From: Xanthomarina maritima
GTDB lineage: Bacteria > Bacteroidota > Bacteroidia > Flavobacteriales > Flavobacteriaceae
DNA length: 64,000 nucleotides
Assembly (NCBI RefSeq): GCF_008084905.1
Contig: NZ_VSFC01000032.1
Location: 78,132-142,131, forward strand
Reading direction: 5' to 3'
The notes beneath the pieces are model-generated. The model was not told the DNA's origin. It saw only the letters and a list, made by a program, of their open reading frames with translations, and searched no databases. This document shows positions 17,457 to 27,880 of this stretch, one piece after another. A program made the translations under genes and the position numbers. Position 1 is the first letter of the stretch, and every line of letters starts with the position of its first letter.

Positions 17457-18695
17457 TTATTTTTTAAGTGCTGTCAACTCAGCAATTTTACAAATAACTT
17501 CAGTGGCCTTTATCATGCTTTCAACTGGAACATATTCATAACGTCCATGAAAGTTGTGGCCTCCAGCAAAAATGTTAGGACAAGGTAATCCCATATAACT
17601 TAATTGAGAACCATCTGTGCCACCACGAATAGCTTTAATTAATGGCTTGATGTCTAATTGTTTCATAGCTTCTTCAGCAATATCTACAATGTGCATAACA
17701 GGTTCTACCTTTTCTTTCATATTAAAATATTGATCTTTTATTTCCGTAGTAATTACCTCTCTTTCATATTGCTCATTAATATCGTTGGTTAATTTTAACA
17801 TGACTTCTTTTCTGGCTTCAAAATGTTCTCTATCATGATCTCTAATAATGTATTCTAAAACCGTCTCTTCAACTTCACCTTGAATAGAGTATAAGTGAAA
17901 AAAGCCTTCGTAACCTTCTGTATGTTCTGGTGTTTCTAGTCTTGGTAACGAGTTTATAAACTCGGTTGCTATATACATAGAATTCACCATTTTTCCTTTA
18001 GCATAACCAGGATGCACAATTTTTCCTTTTACTTTTACAACAGCTCCAGCAGCATTAAAATTCTCATATTCCAATTCGCCAATTTGGCTGCCATCCATGG
18101 TATAAGCCCAATCTGCTCCAAACTTTTCAACATCAAATTTGTGAGCACCACGACCAATTTCTTCATCTGGAGTAAAACCTACACGAATAGGACCATGTTT
18201 AATTTCTGGATGATTTATTAAGTATTCCATAGCCGAAATAATTTCTGTAATTCCAGCTTTATCATCAGCTCCTAAAAGGGTTGTGCCATCTGTAGTTATA
18301 AGTGTTTGACCTTTGTAAAGTAATAAGTCTTCAAAATAATCTGGTGATAATACAATGTCTTCTTCAGCATTTAAAATTATTTCTTTTCCATTATAATTCT
18401 CAACAATTTGTGGTTTTACATTGGCTCCTGTAAAATCTGGTGTGGTATCAAAATGCGAAATAAATCCTATGGTTGGAACATGGTGAGATACATTACTTGG
18501 TAACGTTGCCATAATGTATGCGTTATTATCTATAGTAATATCTTGCATACCAATAGTTTTTAGTTCTTTAACTAATTTATTGGCTAAATCCCATTGTTTG
18601 GCTGTACTTGGTGTGGTATCACTTTTTGGATCGGACTCTGTATCGATAGTTACATAGCTTATAAATCGATTTATAATGTGTTGTTTGTTTATCAT
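17457..18695 (-). CDS. pepT: Peptidase T (tripeptidase)
   Basis: 412 residues, normal length. The M20 metallopeptidase motifs are all present: HFDTTPDF (first metal His and Asp), LLGADDKAG (bridging Asp), [10 protein letters not shown] (catalytic Glu pair), [10 protein letters not shown], and [28 protein letters not shown] at the end. It removes the N-terminal residue from tripeptides in the cytosol with two zinc ions. It is divergent from the TolC-like gene at 18895. Confidence 0.96.
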   Translation of the reverse strand: MINKQHIINRFISYVTIDTESDPKSDTTPSTAKQWDLANKLVKELKTIGMQDITIDNNAYIMATLPSNVSHHVPTIGFISHFDTTPDFTGANVKPQIVENYNGKEIILNAEEDIVLSPDYFEDLLLYKGQTLITTDGTTLLGADDKAGITEIISAMEYLINHPEIKHGPIRVGFTPDEEIGRGAHKFDVEKFGADWAYTMDGSQIGELEYENFNAAGAVVKVKGKIVHPGYAKGKMVNSMYIATEFINSLPRLETPEHTEGYEGFFHLYSIQGEVEETVLEYIIRDHDREHFEARKEVMLKLTNDINEQYEREVITTEIKDQYFNMKEKVEPVMHIVDIAEEAMKQLDIKPLIKAIRGGTDGSQLSYMGLPCPNIFAGGHNFHGRYEYVPVESMIKATEVICKIAELTALKK

Positions 18696-18817
18696 TTGAT
18701 AATGAGAATTTATGTTAGTTTAGATGTTCAAAAATACTATTAAAATTCTAAATATTGGGATTGGTTTTCTTCTATACTTGTTTCTTAGTATACTTTTAGT
18801 AAAGTAAAAAAGTTAAA

Positions 18818-18841
18818 AAACACCATCGTTTATCGGTGTTT
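18818..18841 (-). terminator. Terminator-like hairpin in a divergent intergenic region
   Basis: AAACACC / GGTGTTT stem with a ten-base loop. On the minus strand it is followed by TTTTTAACTTTTTT, a good terminator shape, but on the plus strand no T run follows. Both flanking genes point away from it, so no annotated transcript would need it. Confidence 0.45.
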
Positions 18842-18894
18842 GTAATTAATTAAATATTATTTTTATCAAAATTAAGCCTAAAAATAACAGAGAA

Positions 18895-21243
18895 ATGCGC
18901 TTCATATTATGTATCATTTTTTTATTTGCAATAAATGCAATTAGTTTTAGTCAAACTAAAACTTTTAAAGTTGGATTTCTTTTAGATAAAAGCTCAGTCG
19001 AAACAGATTTATTATTAGACCATCTTGAGGAAGAAATTACAGATGTAGTAGGTGAAGATGCAATTATAGAATTTTCTAAAGAATACAGACTTGTTAATAA
19101 TAATAACGAACAACTTGCATTAGAAAATTATAAACTTATTACTAATAAAGTAGATATTATTATAGCTTTTGGTAACTTTAACAATGAAGTTTTAACTGAA
19201 ATAAATACTTATGAAAAACCAACTATTTTATTTGGTGTAGTAAGTGATAAACTTTTAGAGAGATCGCAATTTAGTTCTCCTAAAAAAATTAAAAATTTTA
19301 CTTCAATTGTTACCATACTATCATATCAAGAAGATTTACATATTTTAAATGAACTAGTAGCCCCTAAAAGAATTGGAGTTCTTATTGAACAAGAATTTTT
19401 AAATAGTGAAATTGTTGATCAAGTATTTACAGACATAGAAAAAGAATTAGAAGTAGATTTAGAATTTATAACGTATAAAAATTTAGAAGATATAATAAAT
19501 AATGTAGATGGGTTTGATGCAGTATATCTGGTAGGAGGTTTTTATTTTACGGAAAATGAAATTAAACGCTTAGCAGAAGTTTTAATAGATAAAAAAATAG
19601 CATCTTTTACTTCAACACATGCCAGAGATGTAGAATTTGGATTATTAGCTACTAATAATGACCAATCAAGTTACGAACAATTTTATAGAAGAGTTGCATT
19701 AAGTGTAGAGTCTATTGTAGTTGGCGAAGAGTTTGAAGAAGTTTCAACGTTATTGGAATTAAATAAAAGCTTAACTCTAAATATTAATACAGCCAATAGA
19801 ATTGGAATTCCACTTAAATATAGTTTAGTTCCATCAACAAATTTTGTTGGAGATTTTTCATTAACGTATGTTGATAAAAAGTATTCTTTAGTAGACGTTA
19901 TGAAAGAATCTATTGAAGAAAATTTAATTCTTAAAACATTTAAGCAAGATGTGTTAATTTCAGATGAGGATGTAAAATATGCTAAAAGTAATTATTTGCC
20001 AGATGTTTTTGGGAGTGTTTCTGGAAACTATGTAGATCCTGAAATGGCAGCAGCTTCTAATGGACAAAACCCAGAATTAACAACAAGTGGGAATATTTCT
20101 TTGTCTCAAACCATTTTTTCTGAATCTGCTAATGCAAATATTAGCATACAAAAAGCTTTATATGAAGCTCAAAAAGAGAATTATAATAGTGAAGAATTAA
20201 ATACGGTTTTTAATGCAACAACAGCTTATTTTAATGCACTTATTTTAAAAGCAAATTTTCTAATACAGAATAAAAACTTAGATTTAACAAAGCGAAACTT
20301 ACAAATAGCAGAACAGAATTTTGAAGCAGGACAGACTGGTAAATCAGATGTTTTAAGGTTTAGAAGTGAACTTGTTCAGAACGTTCAGCAAGATATTGAA
20401 GCTTACAACTTACTTCAACAAGGGTATTTACAATTAAATGAAATATTAAACAATCCTATTTCAACTAAAATAGATGTAAATGATACCGAATTAAACGAAG
20501 GTGTTTTTAAAAATTATAATTATCATCAATTTAGTGAGTTTTTAGATAGTCCTAAACTTAGAGAACCTTTTATTGCTTTTCTTGTTCAAGAAGGATTAGC
20601 AAATTCACCAGAATTAAAGTCTCTCGACTTTAATTTAAAAGCAACAGAAAGAAGTGAAAAACTATATGGAACAGGAAGATTTTTACCAACCTTAGCATTA
20701 CAAGGACAATACAATTATACATTTAGTAGATCTGGAGAAGGAAGTACGTTTCCTCCTATATTTACTACACCACCAGATGGGTTTTATAATGTTGGTGTGA
20801 GTTTGTCTCTTCCTATATTTAATCAAAACAAACAAAATATAAATCAGCAAATTGCCACCATTCAAAAGGAGCAGATACAAACAACTACAGAAAGTTATAA
20901 ATTAACTATTGAGAGAAATATCAACGATGCTGTTTTACAGCTTATAAACCAAATTTCAAATATTGAGTTATCTAAAGTGTTTGAAGAAACAGCAAGAGAA
21001 GTATTAGATTTAACGCAAACATCTTATGCTAATGGAGCAGTAAATATTGTGCAATTATTAGATGCACAAAACAATTATTTACAAGCCCAATTAGAAAGTT
21101 CAACAGCAACATATAATTATTTATTAAGTTCCTTACAATTAGAAAGATATTTAGGGAATTTCTTTTTACTTGAAACTGAAGAGGAAAAACAAGCATTTAT
21201 TGCTCGTTTTTTAGAATTTGAAAATAACTTAACTGACAATTAA
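18895..21243 (+). CDS. TolC-family outer-membrane factor with N-terminal periplasmic-binding-like domain
   Basis: 782 residues, almost twice the usual TolC length. After a signal peptide (to about residue 20), residues 23-300 look like a type 1 periplasmic-binding fold (TFKVGFLLDKSSVETDLLLDHLEEEI ... IIAFGNFNNEVLTEI ... IGVLIEQEFLNSEIVDQVF ... AVYLVGGFYFTENEI), similar in pattern to ABC substrate-binding proteins. Residues 335-770 are the two TolC repeats (TAYFNALILKANFLIQNKNLDLTKRNLQIAEQNFEAGQTGKSDVL; later VLDLTQTSYANGAVNIVQLLDAQNNYLQAQ). It is the outer-membrane exit duct for the adaptor and RND pump that follow within 10 bases. What the extra domain binds is unknown. Confidence 0.88.
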   Translation: MRFILCIIFLFAINAISFSQTKTFKVGFLLDKSSVETDLLLDHLEEEITDVVGEDAIIEFSKEYRLVNNNNEQLALENYKLITNKVDIIIAFGNFNNEVLTEINTYEKPTILFGVVSDKLLERSQFSSPKKIKNFTSIVTILSYQEDLHILNELVAPKRIGVLIEQEFLNSEIVDQVFTDIEKELEVDLEFITYKNLEDIINNVDGFDAVYLVGGFYFTENEIKRLAEVLIDKKIASFTSTHARDVEFGLLATNNDQSSYEQFYRRVALSVESIVVGEEFEEVSTLLELNKSLTLNINTANRIGIPLKYSLVPSTNFVGDFSLTYVDKKYSLVDVMKESIEENLILKTFKQDVLISDEDVKYAKSNYLPDVFGSVSGNYVDPEMAAASNGQNPELTTSGNISLSQTIFSESANANISIQKALYEAQKENYNSEELNTVFNATTAYFNALILKANFLIQNKNLDLTKRNLQIAEQNFEAGQTGKSDVLRFRSELVQNVQQDIEAYNLLQQGYLQLNEILNNPISTKIDVNDTELNEGVFKNYNYHQFSEFLDSPKLREPFIAFLVQEGLANSPELKSLDFNLKATERSEKLYGTGRFLPTLALQGQYNYTFSRSGEGSTFPPIFTTPPDGFYNVGVSLSLPIFNQNKQNINQQIATIQKEQIQTTTESYKLTIERNINDAVLQLINQISNIELSKVFEETAREVLDLTQTSYANGAVNIVQLLDAQNNYLQAQLESSTATYNYLLSSLQLERYLGNFFLLETEEEKQAFIARFLEFENNLTDN

Positions 21244-21253
21244 TAAAAGAATT

Positions 21254-22345
21254 ATGAAGTATATAAAAATGTTTAAATTACTATCCCTAGCAGGCTTGAT
21301 ATTGATTTCTAGTTGTGGAAAAAAAAATGAAGAAGTAACTAAAGAAGTATTTCGACCTGTAAAATACACAGAAGTTAAATTATCTGGTGGAGAAAAAACA
21401 AGAGGATTTAGTGGTACAGCAAAAACAGAGAAGATTATAAATTTAAGTTTTAGAAACACTGGTATTATTGTAATGCTTGACATGAAACTAGGTCAGAAAG
21501 TAAAAAAAGGTGATTTATTATCACAACTAGATAATGTGCAAGCTAGACTTAATTATGAAAGTGCTATTGAGTCTAAAAATAGTGCTGAATCTCAAATGAA
21601 TACAGCAAAATTAAGTTTAAATAGAGTAAGGACTTTATTTGAAAAAGGGAGTACATCTTTAAGCGATTATGAATCTGCAAAGAATTCTTATAGAACAGCA
21701 GTTGCAAGTTTTGAATCATCAAAACGAAGTGTTGCAATTCAAGAGGAACAAATAAAATTCGGATATTTATATGCACCAGAAGATGGCTCTATAGCCTCTG
21801 TAGTTGCAGAAGTTGATGAAAATGTGTCCCCAGGTCAAACTATAGGAGTTTTAAATGCAGGTACAGCAATTGAAATTGAAATAGGATTACCAGAAAGTGT
21901 AATTAATAATGTTCATAAAGACATGCCAGTAAAAGTTTCTTTTACAGCAATTGAAGATAAAATATTTGATGCTCTAGTTTCTGAAGTATCGTCATCCTTA
22001 GATAATAATACATCAACTTACCCAATAAGAGTAACCATTATTGATAAAGATGAACGAATTAAGAGTGGAATGGCAGCAAGTGTCGTTTTTGATTTTGGGT
22101 CAGTTGTTTCAAACGAAAAGCAATTGGTTATTCCACCAGTAAGTGTTGGTGAGGATGGCGACAACAGATTTGTGTTTTTAATCCAAGGCTCAGAAGATAG
22201 TTACACTATAAAAAAACAGCCTGTAAAACTAGGCGAATTAACTTCTGAAGGATTTATTATTAAAACAGGATTAGAAGAAGGTCAAAAAATAGCAACTGCA
22301 GGATTGCAAACCCTTCTAGATGGACAAAAAGTTAAATTAAATTAA
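21254..22345 (+). CDS. RND efflux periplasmic adaptor subunit (HlyD/AcrA family)
   Basis: 363 residues. MKYIKMFKLLSLAGLILISSC is a lipoprotein signal with Cys21. The lipoyl half-motifs (GIIVMLDMKLGQKVKKGDLLSQLDN and APEDGSIASVVAEVDENVSPGQTIGVL) flank an alpha-helical hairpin at about residues 97-160 (SAESQMNTAKLSLNRVRTLFEKGSTSLSDYE). It bridges the inner-membrane RND pump to the TolC-like duct. It lies 10 bases after the TolC-like gene and 8 bases before the pump gene. Confidence 0.95.
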   Translation: MKYIKMFKLLSLAGLILISSCGKKNEEVTKEVFRPVKYTEVKLSGGEKTRGFSGTAKTEKIINLSFRNTGIIVMLDMKLGQKVKKGDLLSQLDNVQARLNYESAIESKNSAESQMNTAKLSLNRVRTLFEKGSTSLSDYESAKNSYRTAVASFESSKRSVAIQEEQIKFGYLYAPEDGSIASVVAEVDENVSPGQTIGVLNAGTAIEIEIGLPESVINNVHKDMPVKVSFTAIEDKIFDALVSEVSSSLDNNTSTYPIRVTIIDKDERIKSGMAASVVFDFGSVVSNEKQLVIPPVSVGEDGDNRFVFLIQGSEDSYTIKKQPVKLGELTSEGFIIKTGLEEGQKIATAGLQTLLDGQKVKLN

Positions 22346-22353
22346 GCGCAAAT

Positions 22354-25300
22354 ATGAATTTAGCAAAGTTTTCCATAGAGCGCAATAGAATAACATTTAC
22401 AATACTAGTCACAGTGGTGCTAATGGGAATTGTAATGTACAATTCTCTACCAAGAGATAGTATGCCACCATACACTGTAAGAACAGCTAATATTGTTACT
22501 AATTTCCCAGGTGCAAGTCCAGAACGTGTTGAACTTTTAGTTACTGATAAAGTAGAAAAAGTATCTCAAGAATTACCTGAATTAAAAGAGGTTACCAGTA
22601 CTTCTCGTTCAGGATTATCTGTTGTTACTGTTGAATTAAAAGATGAGGTAAAACCTGAAAAATTGCAAGCAGTTTGGGATCGTTTAAGACGTAAATTAGA
22701 CGCTATAGATGGTTTACCTAATGGAGTTGTTCCATATTTAGATGATGATGGGATAGGAGAAGTATTTGGAATTGCAGTTGGTATAATTTCAGACGGATAT
22801 TCTTACGCTGAATCTAAGGAATATGTAGACGATATAAAGGACGACCTTATTAAACTCGAATTAGCAGCAAAAGTTGAATTAGGCGGTGTTCAAGACGAAC
22901 GTGTGTTTGTTGAATTCGATAATGCACGTTTAAAAGAATATGGTTTATCTGCTTCAAAATTACAATCGGCAATTGCTGCAACAAACATTTTAAGTTCTGG
23001 AGGTCAAGTAAATTTAGAAAGTGAGCGTATAATTCTTGAACCAACTGGAAATTTTAACTCTGTACAAGATATTAAAAACACCCTAATTCAAGTTGGAGAT
23101 GGAACGCAAATGGTTTATTTAGGAGATATTACGACCATTGTTAAAGGTTATATAGATCCACCTACACAAATAGTTACAGTAAATGGTAAAGAAGCCATCT
23201 CAATTCACGTAAGTTTAAAAGAAGGAGCTAATGTCATTCAATTAGGGCAAGATATAAATACAGTTGTAGCAGATTGGCAAGCAAAATTACCTGTTGGTTT
23301 AGAATTAATAAGGTTAGCATCTCTAGATACTTATATCGATGTTAAGATTAGTGATTTTATTGTAAATCTAATTCAGTCAATAGTAATTGTACTCTTAGTC
23401 ATGTTATTGTTTTTAGGAATGAGAACAGGTACCATTATTGCTAGTTTAATACCAATGGTTACTATAACAACTATTTTTCTAATGGGAGTTTTAGACATAG
23501 GATTAAACCAAGTTACTTTGGCAGCTCTTATTATGGCTCTAGGTATGATGGTTGATAATGCCATTGTTGTTGCAGAAACTATTATGGTAAAGATGGAAAA
23601 AGGAACTCCAGCTAAAACAGCAGCAATTGAAGCTTGTGGAGAACTATTTACACCTTTATTAATTTCAACTTTAACAACTTCTGCTGCCTTTTTAGCCTTT
23701 TATTTAGCTCAGTCAACAATGGGAGATATTGTAGGTCCAATATTTGTTGTTATATCATTAGCATTATTATCTTCTTGGTTTATAGCATTAACGGTTATTA
23801 CATTATTATGCTACTTATTCTTAAAAGTAAAACCTGTAGATGAGCGTAAACCTAGCTCTATTGATAAAATAATCTATAAATTAAAAGAAAAATATAAAGA
23901 TTTAATTCTTTATGCTTTGGCTTATAAAAAAACGGTTTTAATTACTATTGTCGGGTTATTTATTTTATCTCTTCTGGGGTTCACAAAAATACCTTTTCTT
24001 TTCTTTCCGGATAGTGATAGAAACATGGTTACTGTTGATATTAATTTAATTCAAGGTACTCGAATTGAACGAACAGAAGAATTAATAAAAGAATTAGAAG
24101 TATACTTAAGAGATTCGCTACTAGTAAATGAAAATAGAGTAAATGGAATTACAGATTGGTCTGCTTATGTTGGATCTGGACCTGAATCTTATGATTTAGG
24201 ATATACACCAGACGAACCTGATGCAAGTTATGCTCATATGTTAATAAATGTATCTGATGCTATTTATAATACAGAAATTGTAAAAAAATTAGATACTTAT
24301 TGTTATAGTGCATTTCCTGAAGCAGATATAAAAGTTAGTTTATTAGGCTCTGGTGGAGGAGGAACACCTATTGAGGTTAAAATTTCTGGTGAAAATCCTG
24401 ATATTCTAGCAGAATTAGGAGAACAAACCAAACAAAAATTGTCATCAATTACTGGAACAAAAAATGTAAAAGATGATTGGGGACCAAAAAGTAAAAAGTT
24501 TGTAGTAGATATAGATCAAAATAAAGCAAGATTAGCAGGAGTTTCAAACCAAGATATAGCTACTTCCTTACAAACTGTTTTAGATGGTTTTCAAACAGGA
24601 GAATACCGAGAAGACGATAAATCCATACCTATTTTAATGCGTAGTGATGCTAGTCAACAACAAACTTTAGCATCCATTGAAACTTTAAATATATATGCTC
24701 AAGGTACAGGTAAAAGCGTTCCTCTTAGTCAGGTAGCTACCATTGTTCCAGAATGGCAATATGCTAAAATTAAACGTCTAGATATTGATAGAACAGTAGT
24801 TGTAAGTAGTGAATTAAATGAAGATGGGAATGCCAATGCAATTATGAAAGAAGTGACCCCTTGGATTGTGGAAGAATCAAAATCTTGGCCTGAAGGATAT
24901 ACCTATAGATTTGGTGGAGATGCTGAAAGCACTGCTGAAAATATGGGAGCAGTTGTGGGTTATTTACCACTTTCAGGATTCATTATCATTATGCTATTGA
25001 TAATTCAGTTTAATTCTGTAAGAAAAACAATTATGGTAGCATCAACAATTCCATTAGGTATTATTGGTGTAGTAATAGGTTTGTTAATATTTCAAGAACC
25101 ATTTGGTTTTATGCCGTTTTTAGGTGTTATCTCTTTAGCAGGAATTGTAATTAATAACGCGATTGTTTTAATTGATAGAATTCAAATTGAAGAAACCGAT
25201 TTAAAAAGACCTATTCAAGATGCAATTATTGCAGCCTGTTTACAACGTTTTAGACCTATACTATTAGCAACTTTTACAACTGTGTTAGGATTAATACCAT

Positions 25301-25467
25301 TATATTTAAGTGGAGGAGAAATGTGGGAAGGAATGGCAGTTGGAATCATGGTTGGTTTATTATTTGGTACTTTTATTACGCTATTATTTATACCTTCATT
25401 TTATAGTTTGTTATATGAAATTAGTTATAACAATTATAAATTTAACGAATCTTTAATGGAAGATTAA
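22354..25467 (+). CDS. RND efflux transporter permease (AcrB family)
   Basis: 1037 residues, normal for the family, with twelve membrane helices in two halves and two large periplasmic loops. TM4 carries ALIMALGMMVDNAIVVAETIMVKM, with the essential Asp of the proton relay, and the second half has GVISLAGIVINNAIVLIDRIQ. The periplasmic part includes FPGASPERVELLVTDKVEKVSQELPELKEVTS. It pumps drugs or other small molecules out in exchange for protons. Which compounds is unknown. No regulator gene adjoins the operon. Confidence 0.96.
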   Translation: MNLAKFSIERNRITFTILVTVVLMGIVMYNSLPRDSMPPYTVRTANIVTNFPGASPERVELLVTDKVEKVSQELPELKEVTSTSRSGLSVVTVELKDEVKPEKLQAVWDRLRRKLDAIDGLPNGVVPYLDDDGIGEVFGIAVGIISDGYSYAESKEYVDDIKDDLIKLELAAKVELGGVQDERVFVEFDNARLKEYGLSASKLQSAIAATNILSSGGQVNLESERIILEPTGNFNSVQDIKNTLIQVGDGTQMVYLGDITTIVKGYIDPPTQIVTVNGKEAISIHVSLKEGANVIQLGQDINTVVADWQAKLPVGLELIRLASLDTYIDVKISDFIVNLIQSIVIVLLVMLLFLGMRTGTIIASLIPMVTITTIFLMGVLDIGLNQVTLAALIMALGMMVDNAIVVAETIMVKMEKGTPAKTAAIEACGELFTPLLISTLTTSAAFLAFYLAQSTMGDIVGPIFVVISLALLSSWFIALTVITLLCYLFLKVKPVDERKPSSIDKIIYKLKEKYKDLILYALAYKKTVLITIVGLFILSLLGFTKIPFLFFPDSDRNMVTVDINLIQGTRIERTEELIKELEVYLRDSLLVNENRVNGITDWSAYVGSGPESYDLGYTPDEPDASYAHMLINVSDAIYNTEIVKKLDTYCYSAFPEADIKVSLLGSGGGGTPIEVKISGENPDILAELGEQTKQKLSSITGTKNVKDDWGPKSKKFVVDIDQNKARLAGVSNQDIATSLQTVLDGFQTGEYREDDKSIPILMRSDASQQQTLASIETLNIYAQGTGKSVPLSQVATIVPEWQYAKIKRLDIDRTVVVSSELNEDGNANAIMKEVTPWIVEESKSWPEGYTYRFGGDAESTAENMGAVVGYLPLSGFIIIMLLIIQFNSVRKTIMVASTIPLGIIGVVIGLLIFQEPFGFMPFLGVISLAGIVINNAIVLIDRIQIEETDLKRPIQDAIIAACLQRFRPILLATFTTVLGLIPLYLSGGEMWEGMAVGIMVGLLFGTFITLLFIPSFYSLLYEISYNNYKFNESLMED

Positions 25468-25470
25468 AAG

Positions 25471-26142
25471 ATGAGGTTTAAACGGCTTTACACATATCGA
25501 TTTGAACTATTCTTTTTTAGCCAAATAGCTATACTTTTTGGGTCGATAGTATTCCCAAAAGTATTGTTTACAGAAATTATTTCACATCTATTATTCTTAA
25601 TCAATATTTCATCTGGTTATGTTATTTTCTCAAGAAATCGTGAACAATCAAAGATTAGTATATTATTGTTAATAATAGCTGTAATTGTGTTTTTGTATAG
25701 ATTTATAGGTAACAATGAAAAAGATCTTATTGATTACATAAAAGTTGCTATCTATTTTGTTTTTTATAGTTTAATTACATTTGAAATTGTCCGACAAGTA
25801 TGGCAATCTGAAAAGGTCAACAGAAATGTTATTTTTGGATTAATGAGTGGATATATTTCTATTGGGCTTATTGGTTTTTTTGTATTTTTTAGTATTGAAT
25901 TAGCTGAGCCAAATTCTTTTAAAGGATTAATAGAAGGAGGTACAATAACAGATAACTTAGATAGTTTATTATACTACAGTTATATAACTTTAATGACTAT
26001 TGGTTATGGTGATATTACTCCTATTTCAGATATTGCCCAAAAAACAACTATGTTTTTTGCTATGTTAGGACAGTTTTATATGGTAATTGTAACTGCAGTA
26101 GTTGTTGAAAAGTATATCAGACATTCTCATTTAAAAGAATAA
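25471..26142 (+). CDS. Potassium channel-family protein (ion transport 2 pore)
   Basis: 223 residues with about six hydrophobic helices. Near the C-terminus it carries a single pore with the K+ selectivity filter, TLMTIGYGDITP, preceded by a pore helix (DSLLYYSYI) and followed by the inner helix TTMFFAMLGQFYMVIVTAVVVEKYI. No voltage-sensor arginine series or RCK domain is seen. It starts 3 bases after the RND permease gene, so it belongs to the same transcript, an unusual link between an ion channel and efflux. Confidence 0.85.
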   Translation: MRFKRLYTYRFELFFFSQIAILFGSIVFPKVLFTEIISHLLFLINISSGYVIFSRNREQSKISILLLIIAVIVFLYRFIGNNEKDLIDYIKVAIYFVFYSLITFEIVRQVWQSEKVNRNVIFGLMSGYISIGLIGFFVFFSIELAEPNSFKGLIEGGTITDNLDSLLYYSYITLMTIGYGDITPISDIAQKTTMFFAMLGQFYMVIVTAVVVEKYIRHSHLKE

Positions 26143-26178
26143 TTACAATAGATATAATTAATTATGTATTTAGAATTG

Positions 26179-26186
26179 TATTTTTG
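26179..26186 (+). promoter_or_regulatory. -7 box before pyrD
   Basis: TATTTTTG, an exact TAnnTTTG match, 17 bases before the pyrD ATG. No clear -33 TTG. Confidence 0.4.
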
Positions 26187-26203
26187 CATTTCAAAAATCT
26201 GTC

Positions 26204-27220
26204 ATGTATAAATTGTTAATTCGACCTCTATTTTTTCTTTTCGATCCGGAGAAAATTCATCATTTTACTTTTTCTTTTATTCGTTTTATAAGTAAAATAC
26301 CATTTATTCCAAGCCTATTTAGAAAGTTATATTTTGTTCAAGACAAGCGCTTAGAAAGACAATTATTTGGATTAAAATTTAAGAACCCAGTAGGTTTAGC
26401 AGCAGGTTTTGATAAAGATGCAAAACTTTATAATGAGTTAAGTAATTTTGGTTTTGGTTTTATTGAAATAGGAACACTAACTCCTAAACCTCAAGACGGA
26501 AATCCTAAAAAACGCTTATTTAGATTAAAATCGGATAATGCTATAATTAACAGAATGGGTTTTAATAATGGTGGAGTAGACGAGGCTGTAAAACGACTTA
26601 AGAAAAACAATGGTGTTATAATTGGAGGGAATATTGGTAAAAATAAAGTTACTCCAAATGAAGAAGCTGTTGAAGATTATAAAAAATGCTTCCATGCATT
26701 ATTTGATCATGTAGATTATTTTGTAGTAAATGTAAGTTCTCCAAACACTCCTAATCTAAGAGAATTACAAGATAAAGAGCCACTTACAAGACTGTTACAA
26801 ACTTTAAAAGAAGAAAATAATAAAAAATTCAAGCAGAAACCTATTTTACTAAAAATAGCTCCAGATTTAACAGATAGTCAATTGTTAGATATAATTGTCA
26901 TTGTTAGAGACACAAATATAGAAGGTGTAATAGCTACAAATACTACTGTTTCTAGAGAAGGTTTAACTAGCGAAAATAAAAATGAAATTGGTGGTCTAAG
27001 CGGAAAGCCATTAACTAATCGTTCTACTGAAGTTATTAGGTTTTTAGCAGAAAAAAGCAATAAAGCTTTTCCTATAATTGGAGTTGGAGGCATTCATTCA
27101 GTTAAAGATGCTTTAGAGAAATTAGAAGCAGGAGCAGATTTAATTCAACTCTATACAGGCTTTATTTATGAAGGACCAAAACTAATTAAGGACATTAATA
27201 AAGCGATATTAGAAAAATAA
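26204..27220 (+). CDS. pyrD: Dihydroorotate dehydrogenase (quinone, class 2)
   Basis: 338 residues. The N-terminal helix that contacts the membrane is present ([25 protein letters not shown]), as in class 2 enzymes. Motifs: [43 protein letters not shown] (with the active-site Ser) and [33 protein letters not shown] for FMN phosphate. It oxidises dihydroorotate to orotate in pyrimidine synthesis with quinone as acceptor. It is followed after 3 bases by a LysE-type exporter gene. Confidence 0.96.
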   Translation: MYKLLIRPLFFLFDPEKIHHFTFSFIRFISKIPFIPSLFRKLYFVQDKRLERQLFGLKFKNPVGLAAGFDKDAKLYNELSNFGFGFIEIGTLTPKPQDGNPKKRLFRLKSDNAIINRMGFNNGGVDEAVKRLKKNNGVIIGGNIGKNKVTPNEEAVEDYKKCFHALFDHVDYFVVNVSSPNTPNLRELQDKEPLTRLLQTLKEENNKKFKQKPILLKIAPDLTDSQLLDIIVIVRDTNIEGVIATNTTVSREGLTSENKNEIGGLSGKPLTNRSTEVIRFLAEKSNKAFPIIGVGGIHSVKDALEKLEAGADLIQLYTGFIYEGPKLIKDINKAILEK

Positions 27221-27223
27221 CTA

Positions 27224-27841
27224 TTGAACTACGACACTCTTATATCTTTTATTTTTGCTACTTCTGCCTTAGCAATTTCACCTGGACCAGATAATATTTA
27301 TGTACTAATGCAGAGTATAAGTAATGGTAAGAAATATGGTTTGGCAACAGTCTCAGGGTTAATTTCTGGGTGTTTGGTACATACTACATTAGTTGCTTTT
27401 GGTGTGTCGGTAATTATAAAAGAAAACGAGTATATATATTTTATTCTAAAACTATTTGGAGCTGCTTATTTATTGTATTTAGCGTATAAGGTTTATAAAA
27501 GTGATTCAAATTTAAGTTTAAACTCAAATCATGTTGAAAAGAAAAGTATATTTCAACTTTTTAAGCAAGGGTTTTTAATGAATGTCTTAAACCCAAAAGT
27601 ATCTTTGTTTTTTTTAGCTTTATTCCCAGGGTTTCTTTTTAGTAATACACTTAGTCAAATTACTCAATTTTATATTTTAGGGATTTTATTTATGGCTGTT
27701 TCATTCATTATTTTTTCTTCCATAGCTTTGCTTGCAGGAACTATTTCAAGTTATATGAAAAAGCATCATCAAGTAGGTTTGTTTTTTAAATGGCTACAAA
27801 TTATAGTGTTTGTAGGTATTACAGTTTTCATATTGCTTTAA
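27224..27841 (+). CDS. LysE/RhtB-family amino acid exporter
   Basis: 205 residues from a TTG start 3 bases after the pyrD stop. It has six hydrophobic helices and the family signature SPGPDNIYVLMQSISNGKKYGLATVSGLISG near the N-terminus, then GAAYLLYLAYKVYK and NPKVSLFFLALFPGF. It should export amino acids or related metabolites across the inner membrane; specificity cannot be read. Its start codon choice is forced by the lack of a nearby ATG. Confidence 0.92.
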   Translation: MNYDTLISFIFATSALAISPGPDNIYVLMQSISNGKKYGLATVSGLISGCLVHTTLVAFGVSVIIKENEYIYFILKLFGAAYLLYLAYKVYKSDSNLSLNSNHVEKKSIFQLFKQGFLMNVLNPKVSLFFLALFPGFLFSNTLSQITQFYILGILFMAVSFIIFSSIALLAGTISSYMKKHHQVGLFFKWLQIIVFVGITVFILL

Positions 27842-27880
27842 ATAAAATAATACTATTTTTACATTTCCAAAGTCTTAAAA

